DNA of 64,000 bases from the NCBI GenBank assembly GCA_029762625.1, contig JARVGI010000006.1:26992-90991 (forward strand), written 5' to 3'. Below, piece by piece: positions 7,982 to 16,354 of this stretch. The position numbers and the translations under genes are program-made. The stretch's first letter is position 1. Each line of letters starts with the position of its first letter. The stretch is from Methanomicrobiaceae archaeon (GTDB lineage Archaea > Halobacteriota > Methanomicrobia > Methanomicrobiales > Methanomicrobiaceae). The notes under the pieces were generated by a model. It searched no databases. It was not told the origin of the DNA and saw nothing but the letters and a program-made list of their open reading frames with translations.

Positions 7982-8844
7982 CAGGGGACCCCCGGCCAGG
8001 TGAACTTGAGGAGGAAGAAGACCGCGAAGGTGAGCCCCCCAAGGGCGGTGTTCAGGGCCGGGAGGTACCAGTAGACCTCATCGATGGAGAGCGATGGTGT
8101 GAGGAGGAGGGCCAGGGGGATGGCCGGGTAGCAAAAGACCAGATAGGAGAGGGGATAGCCCCCGGCGAGCACCACCACCAGCAGGGCCAGGAGTGTCCAG
8201 AAGCCCAGGCAGAGGAGCAGGGAGGGGCGGCGGCCCAGGAGCACGGCGGTGGTGGTGATGCCCGCCCGGCGGTCGCAGTCGATGTCGGGGATGGCCGAGA
8301 AGAGGTGCATGGCGGCGATGTGCAGGTAGCCGGCGATCACCAGCACCGGCGGGGGGAGGACGCCTGCGGCCAGGGAGAAGCCGAAGATGCCGGGCATGAT
8401 GTAGAGCATGTTGGAGGAGAAGTCCAGGAAGGGGATCTCCTTGAACCGCAGGGGCGGGGCGCTGTAGAAGCAGGCGAGGAGGAGGAAGGCCAGAAAGATC
8501 AGCCGGGCGGGCGTGTCCATGAAGAGGAGGAGGGCCAGGCTCAGGCCGGTGACGGCGAGCAGGAGGGTGCGGAGATCGCGCCGCTCTCCGCCGCCCAGCC
8601 GGTGCTCCTTTGCATCTTTCTTGGGGTTGGTACGGTCGGTCTCCTCGTCAAAGTAGTCGTTGACCCCGTAGATGAAGACGTTCGCCGGGAAGAAGAAATA
8701 GAGGAGGAAGAGGATGTATTCGGGGCGGAAGAACGCCAGCCAGGACTCCATGCCCAGGGCGTAGCCCACCACATAGGTCCCCCCGGTGTAGATCCAGAAG
8801 CGGGGCCGGGAGACGGCGAGGGCGAGGGGGAGAAGGGACCTCAC
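7981..8844 (-). CDS. UbiA-type lycopene elongase/hydratase-like prenyltransferase
   Basis: 287 residues, multi-pass membrane. Both Asp-rich motifs of the UbiA superfamily are present: NDYFDEETDRTNPKKD (about 62-77) and DIDCDRRAG (about 188-196). The first resembles haloarchaeal LyeJ / bacterial CrtEb, which add C5 units to lycopene to build C50 carotenoids. Start is GTG at 8844 overlapping the crtB stop by four bases. Its place between crtB and cruF supports a C50 (bacterioruberin-type) role rather than quinone or lipid prenylation, but substrate is inferred from context. Confidence 0.85.
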   Translation of the reverse strand: MRSLLPLALAVSRPRFWIYTGGTYVVGYALGMESWLAFFRPEYILFLLYFFFPANVFIYGVNDYFDEETDRTNPKKDAKEHRLGGGERRDLRTLLLAVTGLSLALLLFMDTPARLIFLAFLLLACFYSAPPLRFKEIPFLDFSSNMLYIMPGIFGFSLAAGVLPPPVLVIAGYLHIAAMHLFSAIPDIDCDRRAGITTTAVLLGRRPSLLLCLGFWTLLALLVVVLAGGYPLSYLVFCYPAIPLALLLTPSLSIDEVYWYLPALNTALGGLTFAVFFLLKFTWPGVP

Positions 8845-9683
8845 TCCGGGTCACCCGTGACGGCAGCAAGCGTCGCAGCGCAGGCCCTGGCCACGATCCT
8901 GCCCCGCGAGGGCTTGACCTTGCGCCGGTAGACAACGAAGGGATCGCGGCGGATCTCGTCGGCCGTCCAGCGGTACATCTCCGAGGCCGTCTGCACGGCG
9001 ATGCGCAGGCGAGGGGGGATGACGGGGAAGCCCGCCTCCGCCTGCCGCTGCCATGCCAGGTAGCGGTCGATCTCGAAGGCCACGAAGCGGGCGAAGGCCT
9101 CCGGGCGGGATCTGGCCTCTGCGGCGTCCAGGCTGGCGAGCCCGAAGGCGGCCAGGTCCTCTGCAGGGAAGTAGACCCGCCCCAACCCCAGATCCTCGTC
9201 GATGTCCCGGATGAAGTTGATGAACTGCATGGCCTTGCCCAGGGCCCGGGCCGCCGGGTAGGATGCGTCGGGCAGGTCCATCACCCGGGCCATCATCAGC
9301 CCGATCACCTCAGAGGAGCCGTAGAGGTAGACGTCGAGCTCGGCCATGGTGGCGTAGGTGGATTTGGTGAGATCGCGTGCCATGGAGAAGAGGAAGGCCT
9401 CCACCCATGCGGGATCGATCCCGATGCGGTGGACGAGACCGACGAAGCGGTCGATGACCACGTCCCCGGCGGGTTCGCCGGCCAGCGCCCAGCGGTAGGC
9501 GTCGCAGAACGCACCGAACTCTTCTACCTGCTGGGGGATTGCATCGACGAAGTTGTCGGCGGTGCGCACGAAACTGTAGAGGACGAAGACGTCATCCCGC
9601 ACCACCTTCGGGAAGAAGAGGGTGCTGGTGAAGTAGGTCGTGCTCCCCCGCCGGAAGATCTCAAGATGCGTCCTCGTCACCAT
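8841..9683 (-). CDS. crtB: phytoene/squalene synthase family protein, probable phytoene synthase
   Basis: 280 residues from ATG 9683; a longer frame running up to 9941 is antisense noise within crtI. Condenses two GGPP to phytoene. The two Asp-rich substrate-binding motifs are clear: RTADNFVD (about 32-39) and FIRDIDEDLGLGRVYFP (about 160-176). The start has GAGGCG 6 nt upstream. Lies 14 nt after crtI and overlaps the next gene, so cotranslation is likely. Squalene synthase is excluded mainly by the neighbouring desaturase and elongase. Confidence 0.9.
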   Translation of the reverse strand: MVTRTHLEIFRRGSTTYFTSTLFFPKVVRDDVFVLYSFVRTADNFVDAIPQQVEEFGAFCDAYRWALAGEPAGDVVIDRFVGLVHRIGIDPAWVEAFLFSMARDLTKSTYATMAELDVYLYGSSEVIGLMMARVMDLPDASYPAARALGKAMQFINFIRDIDEDLGLGRVYFPAEDLAAFGLASLDAAEARSRPEAFARFVAFEIDRYLAWQRQAEAGFPVIPPRLRIAVQTASEMYRWTADEIRRDPFVVYRRKVKPSRGRIVARACAATLAAVTGDPE

Positions 9684-9697
9684 TGCGTCGCCTCGTA

Positions 9698-11179
9698 TCA
9701 GGGGTTCTGGGGGTAGCGTTCGGCCAGCTCTCGTGCCACCAGGGTCGAGGAGATGATGGTCATGGGCACCCCGATCCCCGGGTGGGTATAGTGGCCGGTG
9801 TAGTAGAGGTGCTCCACCTTTTTGCTCTTGTGCGAGGGCCGCCACAGGGCGGTCTGGAAGAGAGTGTGGGAGAGCCCCAGCGCCGTGCCCTTGTAGGCAT
9901 GGTAGCGCTCGGCAAAGTCCTCCAGGGCGAAGAACCGGCACACCTCCACGGCGGAGCGGACATCCTCGCCCAGTTTCCGCTCGAGGTCGTCCATGATCTT
10001 CGTATAAAATTCCTCCCGACGGTCCGGGGTGTCCTCCAGCCCCGGTGCCAGCGCCACCAGGATGAAGAGGGTGTCGGAGCCCTCCGGCGCCGCCGTCGGG
10101 TCGGTGCGGGAGGGGACGTTGACGTAGTAGGAGGGGTGCTCCGGCCAGGCCGCCTTCTCCGGGTCAAAGAGGGTCTCGAACCCCGCCTCCCAGTCCTCGT
10201 CCAGGAACAGGGTGTGGTGGGCCAGCCCCTCGAAGCGGCGGTTGACGCCCAGGTAAACGACGAAGGCCGAGGGGGCGAGCACCCGTTTGTCCCAGTAGCG
10301 CTCATCATACGTGCGGTGGCGCTCATCGAGCAGGTGCAGCTCGGTATAGGGGTAGTCGGCGTTCACCAGGACGATATCCGCCTCGTAGCTGCCCTTCGTG
10401 GTCTCCACCCCGGTGGCCGTGCCGTCCTGCACCCGGATACGGGTGACCGGCTCGTCGAAGGCGAACTGCGCCCCCCGTTCGGCGGCGAGCCGGTGCAGGG
10501 CATCCACGACCGCCCGCATCCCCCCTTCCGGGTAGAAGACGCCCATCGTCAGGTCGATGTGGGACATGATGTGGTAGAAGGAGGGGGTGTTTTTGGGCGA
10601 CCCCCCCAGGAACCCGATGGAGTACTCCACGATCTTTTTTGCCTCGTCGCTGTCGAAGTGGCGGTTGACGAAGGCATCCAGGTTTTCGAAGACGTGGAGC
10701 CTGGCTCCCTCCATGATCAGCCGGCCGCTCAAAAAATCGAAGACGGAGCGGTAGTCGCGGTAGAGGAGCTCGTTGATGGAGAGGTCGTACTTCTCCGCGG
10801 CGGAGTCCAGGTAGCGGCGCAGTTTCTCCGCCCCGCCGGGCTCGAAGGAGTCGAAGAGGGTATAGGTCTTCTCCAGGTCGGCCGGGACATCCACCACCTT
10901 CTCGTCGGCGAAGTACACCCGGTAGGCGGGGTCCAGCCTTTGTAAGGGGAAATAGTCCTCGGGCTTTGCGCCGAACTCGGCGAAGAACCGCTCGTAGACG
11001 TCGGGCATCAGGTACCAGGAGGGGCCCATGTCGAAGGCGTAGCCCGCCTCTTTGTACGTGCTCGCCCGCCCGCCTGGCCCCTCGTTTTTCTCGAAGACCT
11101 GTACATCGAAGCCGTCCCTGGCGAGCAACGCCGCAGCAGAGAGGCCCCCGAACCCTGACCCGACAATCGCGATCCTCAT
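9698..11179 (-). CDS. crtI: phytoene desaturase
   Basis: 493 residues. N-terminal FAD-binding motif GSGFGGLSAAALLAR with the downstream EKNEGPGGRAST typical of CrtI, and C-terminal YYTGHYTHPGIGVPM, the conserved FAD-proximal end of the family. Desaturates phytoene stepwise to lycopene. I choose ATG 11179 because GGAG lies 11 nt before it; a GTG at 11191 sits on top of that Shine-Dalgarno. First gene of the operon crtI-crtB-prenyltransferase-cruF. No second CrtI-type gene (CrtD) is present here, so either this enzyme does both desaturations or CrtD is elsewhere. Confidence 0.92.
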   Translation of the reverse strand: MRIAIVGSGFGGLSAAALLARDGFDVQVFEKNEGPGGRASTYKEAGYAFDMGPSWYLMPDVYERFFAEFGAKPEDYFPLQRLDPAYRVYFADEKVVDVPADLEKTYTLFDSFEPGGAEKLRRYLDSAAEKYDLSINELLYRDYRSVFDFLSGRLIMEGARLHVFENLDAFVNRHFDSDEAKKIVEYSIGFLGGSPKNTPSFYHIMSHIDLTMGVFYPEGGMRAVVDALHRLAAERGAQFAFDEPVTRIRVQDGTATGVETTKGSYEADIVLVNADYPYTELHLLDERHRTYDERYWDKRVLAPSAFVVYLGVNRRFEGLAHHTLFLDEDWEAGFETLFDPEKAAWPEHPSYYVNVPSRTDPTAAPEGSDTLFILVALAPGLEDTPDRREEFYTKIMDDLERKLGEDVRSAVEVCRFFALEDFAERYHAYKGTALGLSHTLFQTALWRPSHKSKKVEHLYYTGHYTHPGIGVPMTIISSTLVARELAERYPQNP

Positions 11180-11207
11180 ATCTCTTCGCACTCCTCACAT
11201 CTTTGTC

Positions 11208-11220
11208 AGTGATAGTCACT
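11208..11220. promoter_or_regulatory. palindromic operator candidate in the carotenoid promoter
   Basis: Perfect inverted repeat AGTGA-TAG-TCACT. It lies between the TATA box (11232-11245) and the crtI start at 11179, around the predicted transcription start, where a dimeric repressor would act. Confidence 0.5.
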
Positions 11221-11231
11221 AATTCAATACT

Positions 11232-11245
11232 GTTATTAATATAAG
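11232..11245 (-). promoter_or_regulatory. TATA box of the carotenoid operon
   Basis: On the minus strand CTTATATTAATAAC, a strong archaeal TATA match, placing the start of transcription near 11210 and giving a leader of about 30 nt before crtI. Confidence 0.6.
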
Positions 11246-11280
11246 TTTCTCGGAATGGAAGAGAGTCTCCCTGCCCATGC

Positions 11281-12930
11281 TCAGCTGCGGCGCAGCACGT
11301 AGGCGATGGCGGCGATGCCGATGGCGATCGCCGCCGCGTACCCGAGGAGAGTGAGGGAGCTGATGGTGCTGCAGATCCCCGGGCTCATCGGCCGGTCCAT
11401 GGCCAGCACGACCAGTGAAGAGCCGATCAGCAGCGCCGAGGAGACCATGCCGATGAGGAGCACCGAGGCGGCGAAGCGGATGGAGGTGCCGAGGTCTGCC
11501 ACGTCGTCGGTGGCGAAATCAAGCCGGACCGGACCGGAGGAGAAGCGGACGAGGGCCGTGTTGAGGGAGCGGGGCAGCTCGGCCGCGGAACGGCCGAGGT
11601 CCAGTGCCGACTGCGACGCCCGCTTCACCGCGTCCGCAGAGAGGTAGCGGTGGCGGAGAATATCGGTGAGATAGGGGCGCACCCGGGAAGGGAAGTTGAA
11701 GGAGGGGTCGAGGTGGCTGTTGGTGTCGATCATCATCATGATCACTTTGAGCATCTGCATCATGGTGAGGGGCACGGCGAGGTGGTAGCGGCGGAGCACC
11801 TCCGGGATCTGGGCCATCACGTTGCCCACCTCGTACTGCCGGATCTCGAACTGCCGGTACCCCTGGAGGATGGCGTAAGTGTCGTCCTTGAACCCCTCCT
11901 CATCCTCCTCCGCAAGGTCGATCCCCAGCGCCCGGTAGGCGTCGATGACCGCGTTCACGTCGATGTCCACGATCCCGAGCAGCAGCCGGGTGAACACCTC
12001 CTGGCGCTCGGGCCGCAGGATGCCCACCATCCCGCAGTCGATGAAGGCCAGCTCACCCCGGGGGGTGACCAGAAGGTTCCCCGTGTGGGGATCGGCGTGG
12101 AAGAAGCCGTCCTGGAAGATCTGCCGCAGGTAGGCCTTCAGGGTGAGCTCGGTGAGCTTTGGGGGAAAGACGCCGAGTGCCCGGATGCCCTCCAGGTCGT
12201 CGATGCGCACCCCCTCGATGAACTGCATGGTGAGCAGCCGGCACCCCGAATACTGCCAGTAGATCCGGGGGACCAGGATGTCGGGGCATGACGCCATGTT
12301 CCGGGCGAGCTCCTCGGCGTTCCTGCCCTCCTGCGAAAAATCGAGCTCCCGGCGGATCTGGGCGGCGAACTCCTGCACCAGCCCGGTGGGGTTGTAGACC
12401 CGGAAATCCGGGTAGCGGCGCTCAATCCTCCGGGCGATCGACTCCATGATGGCGATATCGTCCTCGATCGTCTCCTGGATGCCGGGGCGCTGCACCTTCA
12501 CCGCCACCACGGCCCCGTCCCGCAGCACCGCCCGGTGCACCTGGGCGAGAGAGGCGGCGGCGAAGGGTTCCTCCTCGAAGGAGGCGAAGGCCTCCGGAAT
12601 GGGGCCGCAGTACTCCTCGATGACCGGCCTGACCGCCGCAAAGGGCAGCGGGGCCACGCGATCGGTCAGGGCGGTGAGCTCTACGATGACTTCGGGCGGG
12701 AGGAGGTCGCGGCGCAGGCTCATGAGCTGCCCGAACTTGATGAAGGTGGGCCCGAGCTCCTCAATGGCGAGGCGCACCCGTCTCGCGGTGGTGCCCCCGT
12801 CGGCCGTGCCGGAAGAGGGGCGCATGCCGAGCCGGGCGGCGGGGGGGAACGCCTTATGGATGGCGATGTCGAACCCGTATTTCACCAGCACGCTCCCGAT
12901 CTGACGGTACCGCTTCAGCTGATAGGCCAT
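11281..12930 (-). CDS. ABC1/AarF/UbiB-family atypical kinase
   Basis: 549 residues. The family hallmarks are present: the KxGQ motif FIKFGQLMSLRRDLLP, the Ala-rich loop AAASLAQVHRA replacing a normal P-loop, the Lys of VAVKVQRPG, HADPHTGNL as catalytic loop and FIDCGMVG as metal-binding DFG equivalent. Two C-terminal transmembrane helices (about 485-545) anchor it. UbiB-type proteins are ATPases linked to isoprenoid lipid handling; the position just upstream of the carotenoid operon on the same strand suggests a related membrane-lipid role, but about 100 nt containing the crt promoter separates them. Confidence 0.88.
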   Translation of the reverse strand: MAYQLKRYRQIGSVLVKYGFDIAIHKAFPPAARLGMRPSSGTADGGTTARRVRLAIEELGPTFIKFGQLMSLRRDLLPPEVIVELTALTDRVAPLPFAAVRPVIEEYCGPIPEAFASFEEEPFAAASLAQVHRAVLRDGAVVAVKVQRPGIQETIEDDIAIMESIARRIERRYPDFRVYNPTGLVQEFAAQIRRELDFSQEGRNAEELARNMASCPDILVPRIYWQYSGCRLLTMQFIEGVRIDDLEGIRALGVFPPKLTELTLKAYLRQIFQDGFFHADPHTGNLLVTPRGELAFIDCGMVGILRPERQEVFTRLLLGIVDIDVNAVIDAYRALGIDLAEEDEEGFKDDTYAILQGYRQFEIRQYEVGNVMAQIPEVLRRYHLAVPLTMMQMLKVIMMMIDTNSHLDPSFNFPSRVRPYLTDILRHRYLSADAVKRASQSALDLGRSAAELPRSLNTALVRFSSGPVRLDFATDDVADLGTSIRFAASVLLIGMVSSALLIGSSLVVLAMDRPMSPGICSTISSLTLLGYAAAIAIGIAAIAYVLRRS

Positions 12931-12953
12931 AAGACACCTGCATGCACCCGATG

Positions 12954-12968
12954 ATGCATTCTATGCAT
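12954..12968. promoter_or_regulatory. ATGCAT inverted repeat in the UbiB-family gene leader
   Basis: ATGCAT-TCT-ATGCAT, a perfect 15-bp palindrome whose half-sites are themselves palindromic. It sits between the TATA box and the start codon at 12930. A further TGCATGCA lies a few bases closer to the gene. Confidence 0.4.
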
Positions 12969-12983
12969 GTAATTTTTCGCGAG

Positions 12984-12999
12984 ATAATTAAATATATGG
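12984..12999 (-). promoter_or_regulatory. TATA box of the UbiB-family gene
   Basis: Minus-strand CCATATATTTAATTAT, the strongest TATA-like stretch in this intergenic region, about 55-70 nt before the ATG at 12930. Confidence 0.5.
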
Positions 13000-13042
13000 C
13001 CGGTGGAGAAAGATGCGGAAAACGTGAAGGAGAGGCCTTTTT

Positions 13043-13339
13043 TCAGCTGTAGCCGCGTATAGTGACGTTGCTTTCTTCCTGTTTTTCAGGGGAGGGGGCC
13101 TTGACCTCGCCGAACTTGGCCTCGTAGTCCCCGATGGTCTTGGCCAGCACCTGCGAGAAGTTCTTGGCGTGCTTGGGACTGATGGAGACGATGGACTTTG
13201 CCCGGGCCTGGTTGGTGCCGGGGATCTCGTGGAGGAAGACGAAGGTGAACTCATCGTCCTTGTAGGCCACCTGGATCCGGTTGGCATAGACCGGATCGAG
13301 ATTTTGCGGGATATTGACCGCGATCTCCCGTTTCGTCAT
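13043..13339 (-). CDS. DUF3467 family protein
   Basis: 98 residues. The core IAVNIPQNLDPVYANRIQV, then TFVFLHEIPG and SIVSISPKHAKNFSQVLAKTI matches the small DUF3467 family found in bacteria and archaea. Known function: none established. The protein is soluble and highly charged, and its last 20 residues look disordered. It is transcribed divergently from the Cas4-like gene with only about 60 nt between them. Confidence 0.8.
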   Translation of the reverse strand: MTKREIAVNIPQNLDPVYANRIQVAYKDDEFTFVFLHEIPGTNQARAKSIVSISPKHAKNFSQVLAKTIGDYEAKFGEVKAPSPEKQEESNVTIRGYS

Positions 13340-13401
13340 GGCATACTATTTAATGTCTGGAACAATAAGGCTTTTTTAGCAAGCACAGGGGGGTGAAAAA
13401 C

Positions 13402-14064
13402 GTGCACACGGTGAGCGTCTCCGGGGCGGTGGCCTGCCATGTCTGCCCGGTCCGCTACTTCATGGAGCAGGAGATCGCGCGGGGAGAGTCGCTCCGCTCC
13501 ATCATCGCCAAGCAGATCGCCGCCCATTTCGGGGGAGACCTCGATGCCGACGCCATCTGGAGCGAGGTGCAGGCGGTCATGCCGGAGGCGGCGGACGAGC
13601 ACCGCACCCTGCTCGAGGAATGGCTTGCCCGGTGCCGGGCCGCAGACTGGCGCAGCGCCGCCGAGACCGAGGTGGCGGTCGCTTCCTCCCGCCTTGGCAT
13701 CCACGGGGTTGTCGACCGCATCTTTTCCGAAGAGCCGTATTTTGCCATCGTCCGGTCGAGCGAGGCCCCGGCAGCGGGGATCTACGGTACCGACCGCATC
13801 AGGGTGGCCTGCTACGCAGCCTGCATGGAGGAACTGCTGGGCGTCCCGGTGAGGGCAGGGATGGTGGAGTACATTCCCTCGGGTACCGGCCGGCTCTGCG
13901 TCCCCCAGCCCCGCGACCGGCGGGCAGCGCTCCGGGCCATCCGCGTGGCCACCGAGATCAACGCCGGGGCCATGCCCCGCAAGCCCGTCCGGGCGCCCTG
14001 CGAGACCTGCCCCCTGCAGGAACACTGCTCCTTCGGCGGGCGGCGGCTCTCCGACCTCTGGTAG
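13402..14064 (+). CDS. solo Cas4-like / Dna2-type nuclease-fold protein
   Basis: 220 residues. Cys positions fit the iron-sulfur cluster of Cas4: CHVCP at the N-terminus and CETCPLQEHC at the C-terminus. A PD-(D/E)xK-type core is suggested by IHGVVDRIFSEEPYFAIVRSS, but the usual acidic residue and Lys of the last motif read IVR, so nuclease activity is doubtful. The following DRIRVACYAACMEE helix is typical of the family. GGGGGGTGA 6 nt before GTG 13402 favours this start over GTG 13393. No cas genes or CRISPR repeats lie in the window, so this is a stand-alone family member with a likely repair or other DNA role. Confidence 0.75.
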   Translation: MHTVSVSGAVACHVCPVRYFMEQEIARGESLRSIIAKQIAAHFGGDLDADAIWSEVQAVMPEAADEHRTLLEEWLARCRAADWRSAAETEVAVASSRLGIHGVVDRIFSEEPYFAIVRSSEAPAAGIYGTDRIRVACYAACMEELLGVPVRAGMVEYIPSGTGRLCVPQPRDRRAALRAIRVATEINAGAMPRKPVRAPCETCPLQEHCSFGGRRLSDLW

Positions 14065-14114
14065 GGCGGCACGTGGCCGGCTACCGGCAAGGCGTACGCG
14101 AAAAAAGTGCGGCC

Positions 14115-14600
14115 TCAGAGGCCTTCCACGGCCTCGAAGACCACGCCCTTGAAGGTCTCGTTTGCCGACAGCAGCTCCTTTTCCACGGCGGCAACCCCGG
14201 CAGGGTGCCCGAGTTTCAGGAGCGCGGCCGCCGCCAGGCCACGGGAGCAATCGGTCGCGCCGTTCACCATCACCTCGAGCAGGGCCTCCACCGCACGCGT
14301 ATCGCCTATCTCGGCGAGGGCCCAGACGGCGGGGTTCCGGACCGGATCGTCCCGGGTGGTCACGACGTCGATCAGGGATTCGACGGCAGGCAGCCCCACC
14401 CGGGCAAGCGCAATGGCAATAGTCCACCGGAAACATGTCCCGCGGTCGGTGAGGGCCTGCACCAGCGGTCCGACGGCAGGCGCCCCGATCTCCCCGAGCG
14501 CTCTGGCCGCCTGCAGGCGGGTATAGCTGTTTCCGTTCTGCAGGGTTGCCATCAGATCCGCGATATCGTTTCGTTCTCTCTTTCCTTCTGCAACAGGCAA
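14115..14600 (-). CDS. HEAT-repeat (PBS lyase-type) protein
   Basis: 161 residues built from repeats of about 31 residues such as YTRLQAARALGEIGAPAVGPLVQAL and NPAVWALAEIGDTRAVEALLEVM, the short HEAT repeats also found in phycobilisome-lyase-like proteins. These form a superhelical scaffold for protein contacts. Start: the frame could open at GTG 14675, but AGGAGGTGG lies 5 nt before a TTG at 14600 and a TATA-like CTTATAATAC at about 14682-14691 sits too close to GTG 14675. TTG 14600 is therefore preferred. Same strand and immediately downstream of the PAS regulator, though with its own promoter. Confidence 0.75.
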   Translation of the reverse strand: MPVAEGKRERNDIADLMATLQNGNSYTRLQAARALGEIGAPAVGPLVQALTDRGTCFRWTIAIALARVGLPAVESLIDVVTTRDDPVRNPAVWALAEIGDTRAVEALLEVMVNGATDCSRGLAAAALLKLGHPAGVAAVEKELLSANETFKGVVFEAVEGL

Positions 14601-14681
14601 TTGTTCCACCTCCTGGTAGCATCGGCCATGGTGCCGCCGGAGATAATCTCTGTTTCCGACCCAGAGCCGCTTCACATAGTA

Positions 14682-16238
14682 TTATAAGCCGTGAGGGGAA
14701 GCATACTGCCGTCGCAAATCGGCGATCTCCCGGATCAGCATCCGGTAGGCCCGGCGCTCTTCGGTGACGTCGTCGCAGGTGATATACCGGGTCCCGTCGC
14801 AGAGCTCCACGGGCCGTACAAGGATCGCCTTCTCCTCGCCGCTCCTGCACCGCACCGAAAACGTCCGCGAGCGGGGTGTGCCCCGGCAGGCCTGCTCCAT
14901 GGCCGCGTTCCATGCGGCGATCGCCTCCCGGCGGGCGTGGTCGTCGGGAAACGCTTTCTCGAACCACGCGCTCGCCGTGGGGATCTCCTCGAGCGTGTAC
15001 CCGAAGGTCTCGACGAACTGCCGGTTGATGAATACCGTGGTGCCCGCGGGATCGATGAGGGCGGCGGCATAGGGGGAGGAATCGATCACCTCACGGAAGC
15101 GCTGTTCGCTGCGGCGGAGCCGCTCTTCGGTCTGCCGGCGGGCGATGGCGATGGAGGCCTGGCGGAGAAACGATTCGATGGCATGGCTGTCCTCGAGCAC
15201 TTCGTCCGGCGAGAGATACAGTGCCACCATGCCGAAGAGCTGATCCTGCCAGACCAGCCCGATGGTGTACTGTTTTCCGATATGAAACCGCCGCAGGATC
15301 TCGTCGCAGGCCTCCGGCGAGAACTGGCGCATGCAGGAATCGTAAAAGGAGTGGTGCTCCTCGTCGAAGTGGGGGCGGAACCGAACCTCCCGCAGGCTGC
15401 GAAGGGTGCAAGGGGACTCGAAGAACGGCGCGGTGAACACGAACTCCCGGAACGGGAAGACCATGCCGACGACATCGCGCCCCACAATCGCCTTCAACTC
15501 CTCCCGGACCCTTTCGGAGAGCACCGCCCGGCAGATGAATTCCCGCCTGACCTCGTCGTACGACTCCACGATGCACCGCGGGTTGGGCACAAGCCCGGCG
15601 ATCGTGTCGGCGATATACCGGTAGATATCCGCCTCCGCCGGCATGTCGACGAGCTCCATCGCCGTCCGGGCCAAAAACTCCATGTTCCGGACGTAGCGCC
15701 TGCGCTCGGTGATGTCCTCCAGCACAAGGGTGCTGCCCGTCTGCCCGTCGTCGAAGGTGGTGGGGATCGCCTGCAGCTGGAAGAAGAGATCCCTCCCCTC
15801 GCTCCGGTAGTGCAGATCGGTGACCACCTGCTCCCGCTCAAGGCCCTCGATGACGGCGATCGCCTCCGGCGCGGAGACGACCGGGAGGGCTGCTTCCTCC
15901 AGCGTGAGCCCGACCAGGTCGTCCTTCGTACGGCGGAGGAGCTTGAGGCACTGGTCGTTGGCCTGGACGATCCGCATCGAACTGTCCAGGATGAGGATCA
16001 GGTTCTTCGTGAAGCAGAGGAAGGCGGAGATCGGCACCCGCTGGGCGAGCGAGTAGAGCTTGGCGTTGCCGACGCTCCGCACGTCGACTTTGCCGGCGAT
16101 CCGCAGGATCTCCAGGTGCCTGGAGACCGAGTTCCGGGTCGCCCGGATCTGTTTTGCCACCTCGGTGATGGTCATGCCCTTCGGCCGGAACCGGAGCGCA
16201 CGGAGGATGCGGGCGGGCGTGTCGTGCTCCTCCCCCAT
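14682..16238 (-). CDS. winged-helix, PAS, GAF-like, PAS regulatory protein
   Basis: 518 residues from ATG 16238 with GGAGGGTG 7 nt upstream. N-terminal winged helix (about 8-68, MTITEVAKQIRATRNSVSRHLEIL), PAS (about 80-190, ending VLEDITERRRYVRNM), a GAF-like or uncharacterised sensory region (about 200-370) and a second PAS (about 385-505). No histidine-kinase or ATPase domain follows, so signal sensing is probably coupled directly to DNA binding. The GAF-like part contains several Cys and His (CRAVLS, CTLRSLRE) that might hold a ligand or cluster; this is speculation. Confidence 0.8.
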   Translation of the reverse strand: MGEEHDTPARILRALRFRPKGMTITEVAKQIRATRNSVSRHLEILRIAGKVDVRSVGNAKLYSLAQRVPISAFLCFTKNLILILDSSMRIVQANDQCLKLLRRTKDDLVGLTLEEAALPVVSAPEAIAVIEGLEREQVVTDLHYRSEGRDLFFQLQAIPTTFDDGQTGSTLVLEDITERRRYVRNMEFLARTAMELVDMPAEADIYRYIADTIAGLVPNPRCIVESYDEVRREFICRAVLSERVREELKAIVGRDVVGMVFPFREFVFTAPFFESPCTLRSLREVRFRPHFDEEHHSFYDSCMRQFSPEACDEILRRFHIGKQYTIGLVWQDQLFGMVALYLSPDEVLEDSHAIESFLRQASIAIARRQTEERLRRSEQRFREVIDSSPYAAALIDPAGTTVFINRQFVETFGYTLEEIPTASAWFEKAFPDDHARREAIAAWNAAMEQACRGTPRSRTFSVRCRSGEEKAILVRPVELCDGTRYITCDDVTEERRAYRMLIREIADLRRQYASPHGL

Positions 16239-16354
16239 AACACACCCTCCAACGCCGCACCGGTATATATAGGCTCGTCCGGAAGCCGGGCGGGGGGAGC
16301 CCGGCCCGTGCGGCGGGAAGCGCTCAAATACCTGCAGGGCACAGTATCCGCACT

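Noticed and set aside
7142-8931. Long plus-strand frames opposite the carotenoid genes
   Set aside because: Low-complexity Glu/Gly/Arg composition and no ribosome binding site; the minus strand carries clear families.
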